Source: Verrucomicrobiia bacterium
GTDB lineage: Bacteria > Verrucomicrobiota > Verrucomicrobiia > Limisphaerales > DTLC01
DNA length: 34,557 nucleotides
Assembly (NCBI GenBank): GCA_025061935.1
Contig: JANWZY010000001.1
Span: 1 to 34,557, forward strand
Direction: 5' to 3'
In this document: piece after piece, positions 7,996 through 16,463 of the stretch
Numbering within the stretch: position 1 is the stretch's first letter
Layout: every line of letters starts with the position of its first letter
The notes under the pieces: model-generated
The model's database searches: none
What the model saw: the letters and a program-made list of their open reading frames with translations, nothing else
What the model was told of the DNA's origin: nothing
Translations under genes and position numbers: made by a program

Positions 7996-8807
7996 TCGGC
8001 CCGGGCCAAACAGCGGTTGCTGCGCCGGTGAAGCTGGCAATTGAGGGCGTGTCGAAGACGTTCCACACGCGTCATGGCAGCGTCCATGCCCTCGAAAACG
8101 TTAACCTTCAAATTCGCGAAGGCGAATTTGTGTGCGTGGTCGGGCCGAGCGGCTGCGGCAAAACCACGTTGCTGAACATCATTGCGGGGCTTGAGACACC
8201 GGATACCGGGCGCGTACTTGCTGACGGTAAGCCAGTGACCGGTGCCGGCAGTGACAGGTTGGTGCTGTTTCAGGAGCCGGCACTGTTCCCTTGGCTCGAT
8301 GTGATGGGCAACGTGTTATTCGGGCTGAAGCTCAAGCCGAACTTGACGGCCAAGGAGCGGCGCGAGGTCGCCGAGTTCTACCTGCGGCTCGTCGGGTTGG
8401 AGAAATTTATGCACGCAAACATCCATGAGCTTTCGGGGGGCATGAAACAGCGTGTCGCGCTTGCGCGCGCATTGGCGCCGAACCCACGCGTGTTGCTCAT
8501 GGACGAACCGTTCGGCTCGCTGGACGCGCTGACGCGCGAGCAGTTGTATGGCGATCTGCAGGCGATCTGGCAGAAGCGCCCAAAGACGATTGTGTTTGTC
8601 ACGCACAACGTGCGCGAGGCGGCGTGCTTGGGCGACCGTGTCGTGCTGTTGAGCGCGCGGCCCGGACGCGTGCGCGGGCAGTTCCACATCCCGCTGCCGC
8701 GGCCGCGCGATATCAACAGCGTCGAGGTGGCAAGACATTCTGCCGAGATAATTCATGCACTGAAGCCGCATTTGACCCCCGACACTGAAGCTGTTGCTGG
8801 GGAATGA
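7992..8807 (+). CDS. ABC transporter ATP-binding protein, SsuB/TauB/NrtD type
   Basis: Cytoplasmic ATPase subunit of the importer. The 271-residue protein has every nucleotide-binding element: Walker A GPSGCGKTT (51-59), Q-loop Q94 in LFQEPALFPW, signature LSGGMKQRVALARA (147-160), Walker B RVLLMDEPFGSLDA (166-179) and switch His H205 in FVTHNVREA. The FQEP-LFPW and DEPFGSLDALTR wording is typical of the nitrate/sulfonate/taurine subfamily. The ATG at 7992 overlaps the preceding stop (ATGA), showing translational coupling with the binding-protein gene. The C-terminal tail with PLPRPRD is also usual for this subfamily. Confidence 0.95.
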   Translation: MIGPGQTAVAAPVKLAIEGVSKTFHTRHGSVHALENVNLQIREGEFVCVVGPSGCGKTTLLNIIAGLETPDTGRVLADGKPVTGAGSDRLVLFQEPALFPWLDVMGNVLFGLKLKPNLTAKERREVAEFYLRLVGLEKFMHANIHELSGGMKQRVALARALAPNPRVLLMDEPFGSLDALTREQLYGDLQAIWQKRPKTIVFVTHNVREAACLGDRVVLLSARPGRVRGQFHIPLPRPRDINSVEVARHSAEIIHALKPHLTPDTEAVAGE

Positions 8808-9571
8808 AGCGTTGGTTGCCGCCAATTCTGTTTTTTGCGGCGCTAGCTGGCGCCTGGGAGTGGCTTGTGCGCCAAGGCGTGTGGCCGCGCGCTATAGTGC
8901 CCGCGCCGTCGGAAGTGGTGCGGTACCTAGTGACCGCTGTGGCCGATGGGACGCTGCTCGGCGCGACCGGAGTCACACTAAGGCGACTTGTGCTCGGGTA
9001 TTTAATCGGGTTCGGATTCGGTTTGCCTGCCGGTGTGCTGATCGCGAGGTTCAGGTTTTTCAGGCACACCCTAGGATTGCTCGCGCTGGGGCTCCAATCC
9101 CTGCCGAGCATATGTTGGGCACCGCTTGCTCTGCTGTGGTTTGGCCAGACCGAGACGGCCATGGCGTTCATAGTCGTCATGGGTTGTGTCTGGTCTATTA
9201 CACTTGCGACTGATGCCGGGGTGAGGCACGTGCCGCCAATCTACCGATGGGCGGCAATGACAATGGGCTCGCGCGGGTTGCATTTGTGGGTGCATGTAAT
9301 ATTGCCCGCCGCGCTGCCGTTCATTCTCAGCGGGATGAAACAGGGTTGGGCGTTCGCGTGGCGCTCCCTAATGGCAGCCGAGATTTACGTAGCCATTCTG
9401 ACAGGTTTCGGTCTCGGGCATTTGTTGCACTACGGGCGCGAGTTGCATGCCATGGACGCTGTACTGGGCATCATGCTGGTCATAATTCTGGTGGGGCTGG
9501 CCACAGACAAACTGCTTTTTGCGCCGCTTGAGCGGTTTATTCACATGCGTTGGGGTACCGAGCGGGCCTGA
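8804..9571 (+). CDS. ABC transporter permease, SsuC/TauC type
   Basis: Inner-membrane channel subunit, 255 residues, about six hydrophobic helices. An early segment PRAIVPAPSEVVRYL and the helix LGYLIGFGFGLPAGVLIARF are classic for SsuC/TauC. The ATPase-docking EAA-like loop is AAMTMGSRGLHLWVHVILPAALPFILSGMK, in which the invariant Gly and ILPAALP are visible. Its start overlaps the ATPase stop by 4 bases, so the three genes almost surely form one operon. About 90 bases separate it from the tRNA promoter, so the transporter message probably ends here. Confidence 0.93.
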   Translation: MKRWLPPILFFAALAGAWEWLVRQGVWPRAIVPAPSEVVRYLVTAVADGTLLGATGVTLRRLVLGYLIGFGFGLPAGVLIARFRFFRHTLGLLALGLQSLPSICWAPLALLWFGQTETAMAFIVVMGCVWSITLATDAGVRHVPPIYRWAAMTMGSRGLHLWVHVILPAALPFILSGMKQGWAFAWRSLMAAEIYVAILTGFGLGHLLHYGRELHAMDAVLGIMLVIILVGLATDKLLFAPLERFIHMRWGTERA

Positions 9572-9659
9572 GCTCTTGTGCGTCCCGTGCGCCGCGGCTG
9601 TGGCCGGACGACGGGGTTCTCGCCAGCGCGGGAGTGTAAGCGCGGCGCCGTCGCGAGGG

Positions 9660-9687
9660 TTGACATTCCCAATTTGGGCGGTAAAAT
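9660..9687 (+). promoter_or_regulatory. Strong sigma-70-like promoter of tRNA-Glu
   Basis: A perfect -35 TTGACA (9660-9665), a 16-base spacer and TAAAAT (9682-9687, five of six consensus bases). Predicted start is near 9694, about 15 bases before the mature tRNA, as expected for a tRNA precursor leader. This is the best promoter match I found in the window. Confidence 0.75.
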
Positions 9688-9708
9688 TTGTGCAGTTAAA
9701 AACCGAGC

Positions 9709-9783
9709 GGCGCGTTCGTCTATCGGCTAGGACGCGGCCCTCTCAAGGCTGAAAGATGGGTTCGATTCCCATACGCGCCGCCA
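9709..9783 (+). tRNA. tRNA-Glu (anticodon CTC)
   Basis: Full cloverleaf. Acceptor GGCGCGT (9709-9715) pairs perfectly with ACGCGCC (9773-9779). The D stem is GTC/GAC. The anticodon stem CGGCC/GGCTG (one G-U pair) encloses loop CTCTCAA with anticodon CTC, which reads GAG. The T stem ATGGG/CCCAT holds TTCGATT. The discriminator is G and CCA is encoded (9781-9783). The next ORF starts 10 bases downstream with no intervening terminator. Confidence 0.95.
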
Positions 9784-9793
9784 AATTCGTTTT

Positions 9794-10162
9794 ATGAGGC
9801 CGTTCCAGATTATCTTTAGCCCCACGAGCGCCGCTGAATTGGCGCGCATGCCCAAAGAACTGCAGTTGCAAATCTTAGGTGAGTTCCGCGGGTTACCGCA
9901 GCAGGCGATCGGCACCGAGCTTGAGCAGTTCGGCAAGCTCGAGCGCGGCGGCCGCACACTTTACAGGTTCAGGGTGGGCGATTATCGAATCTACTTCGAG
10001 CGGCATGAGCTGGGGTTGCTCGTGCACCGTATCCTCAGCAAGCACACGCTGAAGGATTTTCTATACCGGTCCGGGCTCAAGACGAGTGAAGACGAGGCAT
10101 TACAATCGAACCCTAAGTTTTGGGAACTGATCGAGTCCGCGAAAACTGAGCGCAAACCTTGA
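9794..10162 (+). CDS. RelE/ParE-like protein, stand-alone
   Basis: A 122-residue protein with the RelE/ParE fold pattern: a beta strand FQIIFSPTSAAELARMP, two helices, then the strand pair TLYRFRVGDYRIYFE and LLVHRILSKHTLKDFLYR. In RelE toxins the YRxRVGDYRI region carries the ribonuclease or partner-binding residues. A C-terminal extension of about 30 residues (DEALQSNPKFWELIES) exceeds the usual 85-100 residue toxin and looks like a distinct subfamily. No antitoxin gene is adjacent on either strand. The start codon sits 10 bases after the tRNA-Glu CCA, without a Shine-Dalgarno sequence, so the message is probably made with the tRNA precursor. The fold call is fairly sure; toxicity is not shown. 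Confidence 0.75.
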   Translation: MRPFQIIFSPTSAAELARMPKELQLQILGEFRGLPQQAIGTELEQFGKLERGGRTLYRFRVGDYRIYFERHELGLLVHRILSKHTLKDFLYRSGLKTSEDEALQSNPKFWELIESAKTERKP

Positions 10163-10385
10163 TTGTGGTGGATTTACCTCGGGTGCAGGTCGAGCCTGTC
10201 GCACTTATACCCGCCAAGTGCGTTAAAACGGCTGGTTTCCTGAGCAAAGCGCTGTGGTTCCGGCACTCCGCCGTGGTCTGCCGCGGCAATGGCACCTGTG
10301 GCATTAGGGTTAATCTGTGGTGTACCGTGATTTGCGTGTGCTATGCGGTGCGGTTCACCTGGGCGGCTGGTGAATCTGTGCTCAC

Positions 10386-12773
10386 TTGGCCGAATCACGC
10401 CTTGCCGTGAAGACTCGATCATTCATCACTGAGCATGTTTGGGTCGTTTACGTAGGGCTCGCGCTGGCGACCTTTGGGCCGTACGTGCAAGTGATCAATT
10501 TCGGGTTTACCAATTACGACGACCCTTACATTGTTTGGCGGAATCCGGTCGTGTCCAGCGGCTTGACCCTCCGCGGGACGTACTGGGCGCTGACAACCGG
10601 GTTTTTCGATTTTTGGCGTCCAGTCACTTGGCTTTCGCACATGCTGGATTGCGAACTGTTCGGGTTGCACGGGGGGCTGCATCGGTTCATGAACGTGGTT
10701 TATCATACGCTGGGCACGTTGGTTCTTTTCCATGCGCTCAGGCTGATGACGGGGTCGGTTTGGCGCAGCGCGTTGGTCGCAGCATTGTTCGCGCTGCACC
10801 CGCTGCGTGTCGAATCGGTCGCGTGGGTAGCTGAGCGCAAAGACGTGCTCAGCGGGCTGTTCGGGTTCCTAAGTTTGGCATGTTATGCGCAATATGTGCG
10901 GGGGTTGCAGGGTGTGGAACGCGCTTCCGAGGTAGGGCTGCGCGCAGGCAATCCGGGCTGGGACCGCATCCGGGCGCGCCGCTGGTTTTGGGCTTCGGCG
11001 CTGTTTTTTGCGTTAGGCCTGATGAGTAAGCCGGCGTTGGTCACGCTCCCGTTTGTGTTTCTGCTGCTGGACTTTTGGCCATTAAAACGGATTGCTTTAT
11101 CCGGCAGTCGTCTGGAGCTCACTTCGGTGCTCGGCCGTTTAGTGAAACTCGTAGCGGAGAAAGTGCCGTTTTTTGGCATGAGCATGGTGTCCAGCACGGT
11201 CACTTACTTGGTGATGAAATCAGGCGGTAACGTGCTCTCGTCCGAAGCGGTGCCGTGGGCGCTGCGCCTGGCTAATGTCCCGGTTTCCTACCTGCGGTAC
11301 CTCGCCAAGACGTTTATGCCGGTGAATCTGGCGCCGTGGTACCCGATGCCCGGCTCTTGGCCGGCTTGGTTCGTACTCGTGTCAGTAGCTATTTTGCTTT
11401 TGATCACGGTCATTGTAATCGTCGCCGTGCGAGCTGCACCTTACTTGATAGTGGGGTGGCTTTGGTTCATCGGCATGTTTGTTCCTACCATAGGATTAGT
11501 GCAGATGGGTTACCACTCGATTGCCGACAGGTACACGTATTTGCCGTCGGTCGGACTGTTTTTGGCGCTGGTTTGGTTACTCGGGTCTGTGGGGGAGAAA
11601 TTGCGTCTCGGACGCACACTAGCGGCCGTGCTCGGACTTGGCGTCTTGGGGTTACTTGGTGCGCTCACGTGGAAGCAGGTGTGGCATTGGCGGGATGATG
11701 TCTCGCTTTGGTCGTGGTGCATTGCAGTGACCAAGAACAATCCGGCTGCGCATTACGGTCTGGGCCGGGCGTATCACGAGCTTGGCCAACTGGACATGGC
11801 GGTTGAACAATACCGTGCTGCGCTGGAGCTTGACCCGAACCATATTCTTTCGCGTTTGAACCTCGGTGTGGTGCTTGCCAGGCGGGGTAGGTTGTCCGAG
11901 GCAACGAACCATTTTGGTGCGATTCTGGCGCGCGAGCCTAAAATGGTTGAGGCGCTGCTGAATATGGGCAACGCGCTGTTCCAGCTTAAAGATTATCGTG
12001 GTGCGACCAACTATTTTGCGCGCGCGCTCGAGCTTGTGCCGGGCCACCCGGAGACACATCGCACTTACGCAGCGGCCCTGGTCGAGCTTGGGGACTATGA
12101 TGGAGCAATAGCTCATGCCGAAGCGGTGATTAAAGCAACGCCGGGCGACGTCTGGGCGTACGTGTTCAAAGGCCGCGCTTTGAGCGCTTTGGGCATGTCC
12201 GATGAAGCGCTGAATGCGTATTTTACCGCGCTCAACATGAATTATGACTGCGCGGAGGCCCACTACCATTTGGCTTTGGAATGGCTCAAGCGCGGGAGGA
12301 CTGAGTCGGCTGTATCGAGTCTACGCGAGGCTGTTCGGATCGCACCAGATTGGGCTGAGGCGCATCTGCAGCTCGGCATGGCATTGAGCGCCCGGGGCGA
12401 GCGTGCGGGGGCGATAGAGCATTATCGGCGCACACTGGAGCGGCGGCCGAACATGATTGTCGCATTAAATAACTTGGCGTGGCTATTGGCCACTGCGCCG
12501 GAGGCGCAATTGCGGAATGGCGCGGAAGCGGTGCGGCTAGCCGAGCGCGCCTGTGCCCTCACGGGATATCAAGAGACAATCTTCGTTGGTACGTTGGCTG
12601 CGGCGTATGCAGAAGCGGGCGAGTTCGACAAAGCAGTTGAGACTGCGGAGCGTGCTGCTGCGCTAGCGCACCAGCGCGGTCAGACGAACCTGGTGGTTCG
12701 GAATCAATACTTGATCGAGCTGTTCAAGGCTAGGCGCGCATTTCGCGAGCCTGGGCGGCCTGACGCGGAATAG
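10386..12773 (+). CDS. Giant membrane-TPR protein, TMTC-like (paralogue A)
   Basis: A 795-residue protein. Residues 1 to about 440 hold roughly ten hydrophobic helices; about 445-790 hold eight or nine tetratricopeptide repeats. After the first helix comes TNYDDPYIVWRNP with D45/D46, matching the first-loop acidic pair of GT-C glycosyltransferases. Next are RPVTWLSHMLD, FALHPLRVESVAWVAERKDVL and SIADRYTYLPSVGLF. The same order of motifs occurs in eukaryotic TMTC proteins (O-mannosyltransferases with C-terminal TPRs). The C-terminal module NNLAWLLAT...AVRLAERACALT...TLAAAYAEAGEFDKAV is shared with the other three copies. The track start is TTG 10386; a GTG at 10407 is an alternative, and neither has a clear ribosome site. 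Transferase activity is inferred, not shown. Confidence 0.85.
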   Translation: MAESRLAVKTRSFITEHVWVVYVGLALATFGPYVQVINFGFTNYDDPYIVWRNPVVSSGLTLRGTYWALTTGFFDFWRPVTWLSHMLDCELFGLHGGLHRFMNVVYHTLGTLVLFHALRLMTGSVWRSALVAALFALHPLRVESVAWVAERKDVLSGLFGFLSLACYAQYVRGLQGVERASEVGLRAGNPGWDRIRARRWFWASALFFALGLMSKPALVTLPFVFLLLDFWPLKRIALSGSRLELTSVLGRLVKLVAEKVPFFGMSMVSSTVTYLVMKSGGNVLSSEAVPWALRLANVPVSYLRYLAKTFMPVNLAPWYPMPGSWPAWFVLVSVAILLLITVIVIVAVRAAPYLIVGWLWFIGMFVPTIGLVQMGYHSIADRYTYLPSVGLFLALVWLLGSVGEKLRLGRTLAAVLGLGVLGLLGALTWKQVWHWRDDVSLWSWCIAVTKNNPAAHYGLGRAYHELGQLDMAVEQYRAALELDPNHILSRLNLGVVLARRGRLSEATNHFGAILAREPKMVEALLNMGNALFQLKDYRGATNYFARALELVPGHPETHRTYAAALVELGDYDGAIAHAEAVIKATPGDVWAYVFKGRALSALGMSDEALNAYFTALNMNYDCAEAHYHLALEWLKRGRTESAVSSLREAVRIAPDWAEAHLQLGMALSARGERAGAIEHYRRTLERRPNMIVALNNLAWLLATAPEAQLRNGAEAVRLAERACALTGYQETIFVGTLAAAYAEAGEFDKAVETAERAAALAHQRGQTNLVVRNQYLIELFKARRAFREPGRPDAE

Positions 12774-12842
12774 GGGCACTGCGCCATTGTAATGTCCCGG
12801 CATGCGATTGGCGCTGTTAGCGCTACTTACAGCCGGGGGGAT

Positions 12843-13460
12843 TCAATTGTCCTCGCCTAATTCGACGTTCCAGTAGGCAAGATCAATAAAGTGCTTCCAG
12901 CTATCGTGCTGGTACAGGTTGAAGTTTATTTGCACGAACGGGCGCCACTTCGGCCGTTTCGGCTTGCGGATAAGGCGCATGCCCGCCTCTTGCGGTGTGC
13001 GGTTGCCTTTCCGGGCATTGCATTCGAGACATGAACAGACGACGTTTTCCCATGTGGTCGGCCCGCCGCGGTCGCGCGGTATCACATGATCCAAATTCAG
13101 GTCTTGCCTTGGGAATACGCGGCCGCAGTACTGGCAAGTGTTTTTGTCGCGCTCGAAAATGTTGTGACGGGTAAATTTGACCTCTTTCTTCGGCACGCGG
13201 TCGTACACGAGCAACAAAATGATGCGGGGTACGCGGATACGGAACGAGACGGTGCGCACGTATTCGGTGCCTGGGTCACGCTCGGAAAAATCCCGCCATT
13301 CTTTGAAGTCGTATGTGCGGAAGGAACCGTCCGGGCCGCTCATCACCACCTGTGCATGACCTTGGAACAGCAGGATCAGCGCCCGTCTGACCGTGCAGAT
13401 GTTAACCGCTTGCCACAACCGGTTTAACACCAGCACCTGCTGGTTCAACAACGCTACCAT
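12843..13460 (-). CDS. HNH endonuclease-domain protein
   Basis: A 205-residue protein. Residues 1-100 form a lineage-type N-terminal domain (QQVLVLNRLWQAVNICTVRRAL). The HNH module follows at about 108-160, with zinc cysteines CQYC and CLEC bracketing the catalytic core DHVIPRDRGG and the downstream N in TTWENVV. Stand-alone HNH proteins with this N-terminus are very common in Verrucomicrobiota and Bacteroidota-like genomes and have no defined target. It converges with paralogue A and is followed upstream by paralogue B, both membrane proteins, so the context gives no clue. A restriction or DNA-repair nuclease is possible. Confidence 0.9.
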   Translation of the reverse strand: MVALLNQQVLVLNRLWQAVNICTVRRALILLFQGHAQVVMSGPDGSFRTYDFKEWRDFSERDPGTEYVRTVSFRIRVPRIILLLVYDRVPKKEVKFTRHNIFERDKNTCQYCGRVFPRQDLNLDHVIPRDRGGPTTWENVVCSCLECNARKGNRTPQEAGMRLIRKPKRPKWRPFVQINFNLYQHDSWKHFIDLAYWNVELGEDN

Positions 13461-13745
13461 GCGAGACCGAAAAACTGCCGGAATTTAGCCTTTTGGGTGC
13501 GCGCCTGTCAACGGTCCGGAGCCATCAACGGGGCACAGGGTATCACCCGCACTCGGCAGTCAAAGGCTTACGGACCGAGCTTTTGGATGCGTTGGCGATC
13601 TACCGAGGCTCGGGCTTTCCGTTAAGGACGAGGCCCGCTTTTACCGGGGTGGGGCTAAGCTGCGGGGTTTAGCGCTGGGGCCTGGCGAGGCGGGCGCGGC
13701 TTGCCTCTTCGCAATTTATCCTGAAGCGCGGAAATGGCGCGCAGT

Positions 13746-16136
13746 TTATCTGAGTGAACGAATCGGTTGCAGGGCATGGTCGCGGAAAGGCTCGCCCTTC
13801 CGGTACAATTCGAGCAGTTGTTCGTTCCGGATGGCAATGTTCGACATGCCGGCCGCTTCGGCCAAAGCGCGCGCGCGCTCGGCGGTGCGTACTGCGTCGT
13901 CAAACCTGCCCGCCTCTGCATATGCGGCTGCAAGTGTGCTCAGGAATAGGGGCGCCCGCCATTCGGTCAGGGCGCACGCACGCTCTGCGAGTGCGACGGC
14001 TTCTTGGCCGTTCCTGATCTTCGCATCCGGGTGCGTGGCAAGAATCAGGGCAAGGTTGTTGTGCGGATGCGGCCAGTCGGGCTTCAGCTCGAGCGCAATC
14101 CGAAAATACTTGGCCGCTGCCTCAGCCCTCCCCGCTTGGACCAAAAGTTGTGCGAGATCGAATGCGGTAGCGGCATCCGGCTCGAGCTTTACCAACTCGG
14201 CGAGGTTCGTCACAACCACCTCGAAATTACGTTGTTTTAACGCCGCCTCAGCAAGTAGCCGCCGCGCTTTCGCGTCTGCCGGGTTAATGCTTAGGCATTT
14301 CATCAAAGCGTTCGCGGCCTGGTCGAGTTTCCCCAACTTGACTGAAGCGGCACCTAGGTTGAAAAGCGCATCTGGATGATCGGGGCGTAACTTCACCGCT
14401 GCTATGAAGTGCGGGAGCGCATCTTCAAACCTGCCCAAGTACGTAAGCGCCGTTCCAAGGTTCATCCGAGCGTTGAAAAAGTCGGGCTGTAATTTCACCA
14501 CGAATTGCAGATGTTCCACGGCCTTGCCGTAGTCCCCAATGTTGAGTAGGACCGTGCCGTAATTGAAATGCGAGGTTAAAGTTGGCCACATAGCCACTAA
14601 CCGTTTTAGCAACACCAAGCCTTCTTCGACTTGGCCGCCTTGGACCAAGGCCACCCCTAAGTTCATCCAGCTCCAATAGTGGTTAGGATTAACCTTCAAA
14701 GCGGCCTCGAAATGTTGACGCGCTGCGTCAAGCTCACCTTGAGCCATTAAGACGGCGCCAAGGTTGTTATGCGCCAACTCGTTCCGGTCGGTCACCCGTA
14801 GCGCGTGTTCGAACAGCGACCTGCTGTTCTGCCAGTGCCGCAATTGGAGGCGTGTGGCTGTTGCTGTGGCAACAAGCAGCGCCGCGCACGCGGCGCGCAG
14901 TACCAATGCCGGTACGCGCAGCACGTGCATCATACGGCTAAGGCCCCAGCTCGCCACAATGAATAAACCAATGAGGGGGATGTAAGTGTACCTGTCTGCA
15001 ATTGATTGCCGCCCGACTTGGATCAGCCCGATGACCGGTACAAGCGTGCCAACAAACCAGAACCAGCCCGTGAAAAGGTAGGGTTGGCGCCGTGTGTACG
15101 CGCAAACGGCCAGTGTGATTGCCACCAGTGCAGCCCACGCCGCGTAGGGCAGGGCTGTGTCCCATCCGATCATTTTGTACGGGTAAAACACGGCCAGCCC
15201 GTCTGGCCAGATAGTCTTGCCGATGTATCGCAAATACGCCACCGGCACATGGGCTAAGCGGTTCGCGACCGGCAGCAACCGCGACGATGCAAGTGCATCG
15301 GTTTGGCCCTGGGTTATGAGCGTGATCACGCTTATGCATGCGGAGAGCACGAGGAACGGAACTTTTTCGAGCACAAGTTTCTTGAGCGGGACCGCGTGTT
15401 CCGAGCGCGCGTTTGCTTCAGTAGGCGAAGTTTCCGCCGCGTCAGCGCGTGTTGTCGGCGTATCAAAGTGGGATTTGATTCGCCGCAGCGGCCAGAAATC
15501 CAGGAGCAGCATCACAAACGGCCATGTGACAAGCATCGCTTTGCTCATCAACCCGAGCGCGAAAAGCGCAAGTGTGGTGAAGTAACGCTTCCGGCGTGCC
15601 GCTGACTCGTTTGGGCTGGTCCTGGCGTACTGCGCATATGCCATTAGCGCGAGCAGCCCGAAGAATGTACTTAGCACGTCCTTACGTTCTGCGACCCAGG
15701 CGACTGATTCGACGTGCAACGGGTGGAGTGCGAACAGGGCTGCAACAAAAGCGCTGCGCCAGAGTGCGCCGGTCAGACCGTGCAGGAGCCAGAAAAGCAA
15801 AAGCGTGTTTGCCGTGTGGAGCAGCAGGTTTGTGATGTGGAACCCGCCGGGCCAGGTGCCGTACAACTCGCTGTCCAGCATTAGTGACAACCATGTTATC
15901 GGATGCCAATTGCCGGAGCGGCCGGTTGAAAACGCCCAAGCGATGCTATCCAAAGTAAGCCCAGCCTGGACGTACGCATTTTCGGTCACATAAACAGGGT
16001 CGTCATAATTCACGAAGTCATGCCGAACGACAGGCAAGTAAACGGCTAGTGTGACGACGCACAACACCACCGCTATTAGTTGGAATCGTCTGTCACGCGC
16101 TGTGCTTAATACATTTGCCTTGTTGCCGGGTTCCAT
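13746..16136 (-). CDS. Giant membrane-TPR protein, TMTC-like (paralogue B)
   Basis: A 796-residue protein from ATG 16136 (a TTG at 16151 would add five residues). The architecture is as in paralogue A. The first loop is VNYDDPVYVTENAYV (D45/D46), then HPITWLSLMLDSELYG, FALHPLHVESVAWVAERKDVL, IWPDGLAVFYPY and QSIADRYTYIPLIGLF in the membrane half. About eight TPRs follow from residue 450, with canonical spacing such as AHNNLGAVLMAQGELDAARQ. The C-terminal module (NNLALILATHPDAKIRNGQEAV, then TLAAAYAEAGRFDDAVRTAE) is conserved. It lies upstream of and co-directional with the HNH gene and downstream of paralogue C, with about 330 bases between B and C. A GT-C type glycosyltransferase with a substrate-binding TPR arm is the best hypothesis. 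Confidence 0.85.
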   Translation of the reverse strand: MEPGNKANVLSTARDRRFQLIAVVLCVVTLAVYLPVVRHDFVNYDDPVYVTENAYVQAGLTLDSIAWAFSTGRSGNWHPITWLSLMLDSELYGTWPGGFHITNLLLHTANTLLLFWLLHGLTGALWRSAFVAALFALHPLHVESVAWVAERKDVLSTFFGLLALMAYAQYARTSPNESAARRKRYFTTLALFALGLMSKAMLVTWPFVMLLLDFWPLRRIKSHFDTPTTRADAAETSPTEANARSEHAVPLKKLVLEKVPFLVLSACISVITLITQGQTDALASSRLLPVANRLAHVPVAYLRYIGKTIWPDGLAVFYPYKMIGWDTALPYAAWAALVAITLAVCAYTRRQPYLFTGWFWFVGTLVPVIGLIQVGRQSIADRYTYIPLIGLFIVASWGLSRMMHVLRVPALVLRAACAALLVATATATRLQLRHWQNSRSLFEHALRVTDRNELAHNNLGAVLMAQGELDAARQHFEAALKVNPNHYWSWMNLGVALVQGGQVEEGLVLLKRLVAMWPTLTSHFNYGTVLLNIGDYGKAVEHLQFVVKLQPDFFNARMNLGTALTYLGRFEDALPHFIAAVKLRPDHPDALFNLGAASVKLGKLDQAANALMKCLSINPADAKARRLLAEAALKQRNFEVVVTNLAELVKLEPDAATAFDLAQLLVQAGRAEAAAKYFRIALELKPDWPHPHNNLALILATHPDAKIRNGQEAVALAERACALTEWRAPLFLSTLAAAYAEAGRFDDAVRTAERARALAEAAGMSNIAIRNEQLLELYRKGEPFRDHALQPIRSLR

Positions 16137-16463
16137 TTTCGCTACGCGCAAACTTTACCAATGCCAGCTTTACGCAGCACGTGATTTCGTTGGTTGCCTG
16201 GGAATCTTGGCCGTTGCACCACTCATCTTTTTGGCTTTGCATAACTCCGTAGCGCTTTTTACGGGATTGCATTAGAACCTGCATCAGCCGTGTACAAATG
16301 GGCGCCCGCAGCAGCGGCCGTTTCAAAGGCTTAGCTTTAGAAGAGCCTAAAATCGTCGAAACGGTTTTGGCCGGCGGCGCCAATAATTGCTTGCTCGGTA
16401 TAACAAGTCTTGATATGCCCCCCGCTATCCCGTCGATATGCGCAAAGCCTGTTCCGGTCCAAT
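16137..16463. other. Intergenic region between paralogues B and C
   Basis: About 330 bases without a supported gene. The short open frames on both strands have no recognisable motif or ribosome site. It should hold the promoter of paralogue B (minus strand), but I could not find a clear -35/-10 pair. Confidence 0.3.

Noticed and set aside
9794..10385. Complete toxin-antitoxin module next to the RelE-like gene
   Set aside because: No small antitoxin-like ORF precedes it (the tRNA does) or follows it; 10163-10385 holds nothing supportable.
12811..12823. GCGCT-GTT-AGCGC stem-loop between paralogue A and the HNH gene
   Set aside because: The stem is only 5 bp and no T-tract follows on either strand, so it is not called as a bidirectional terminator.
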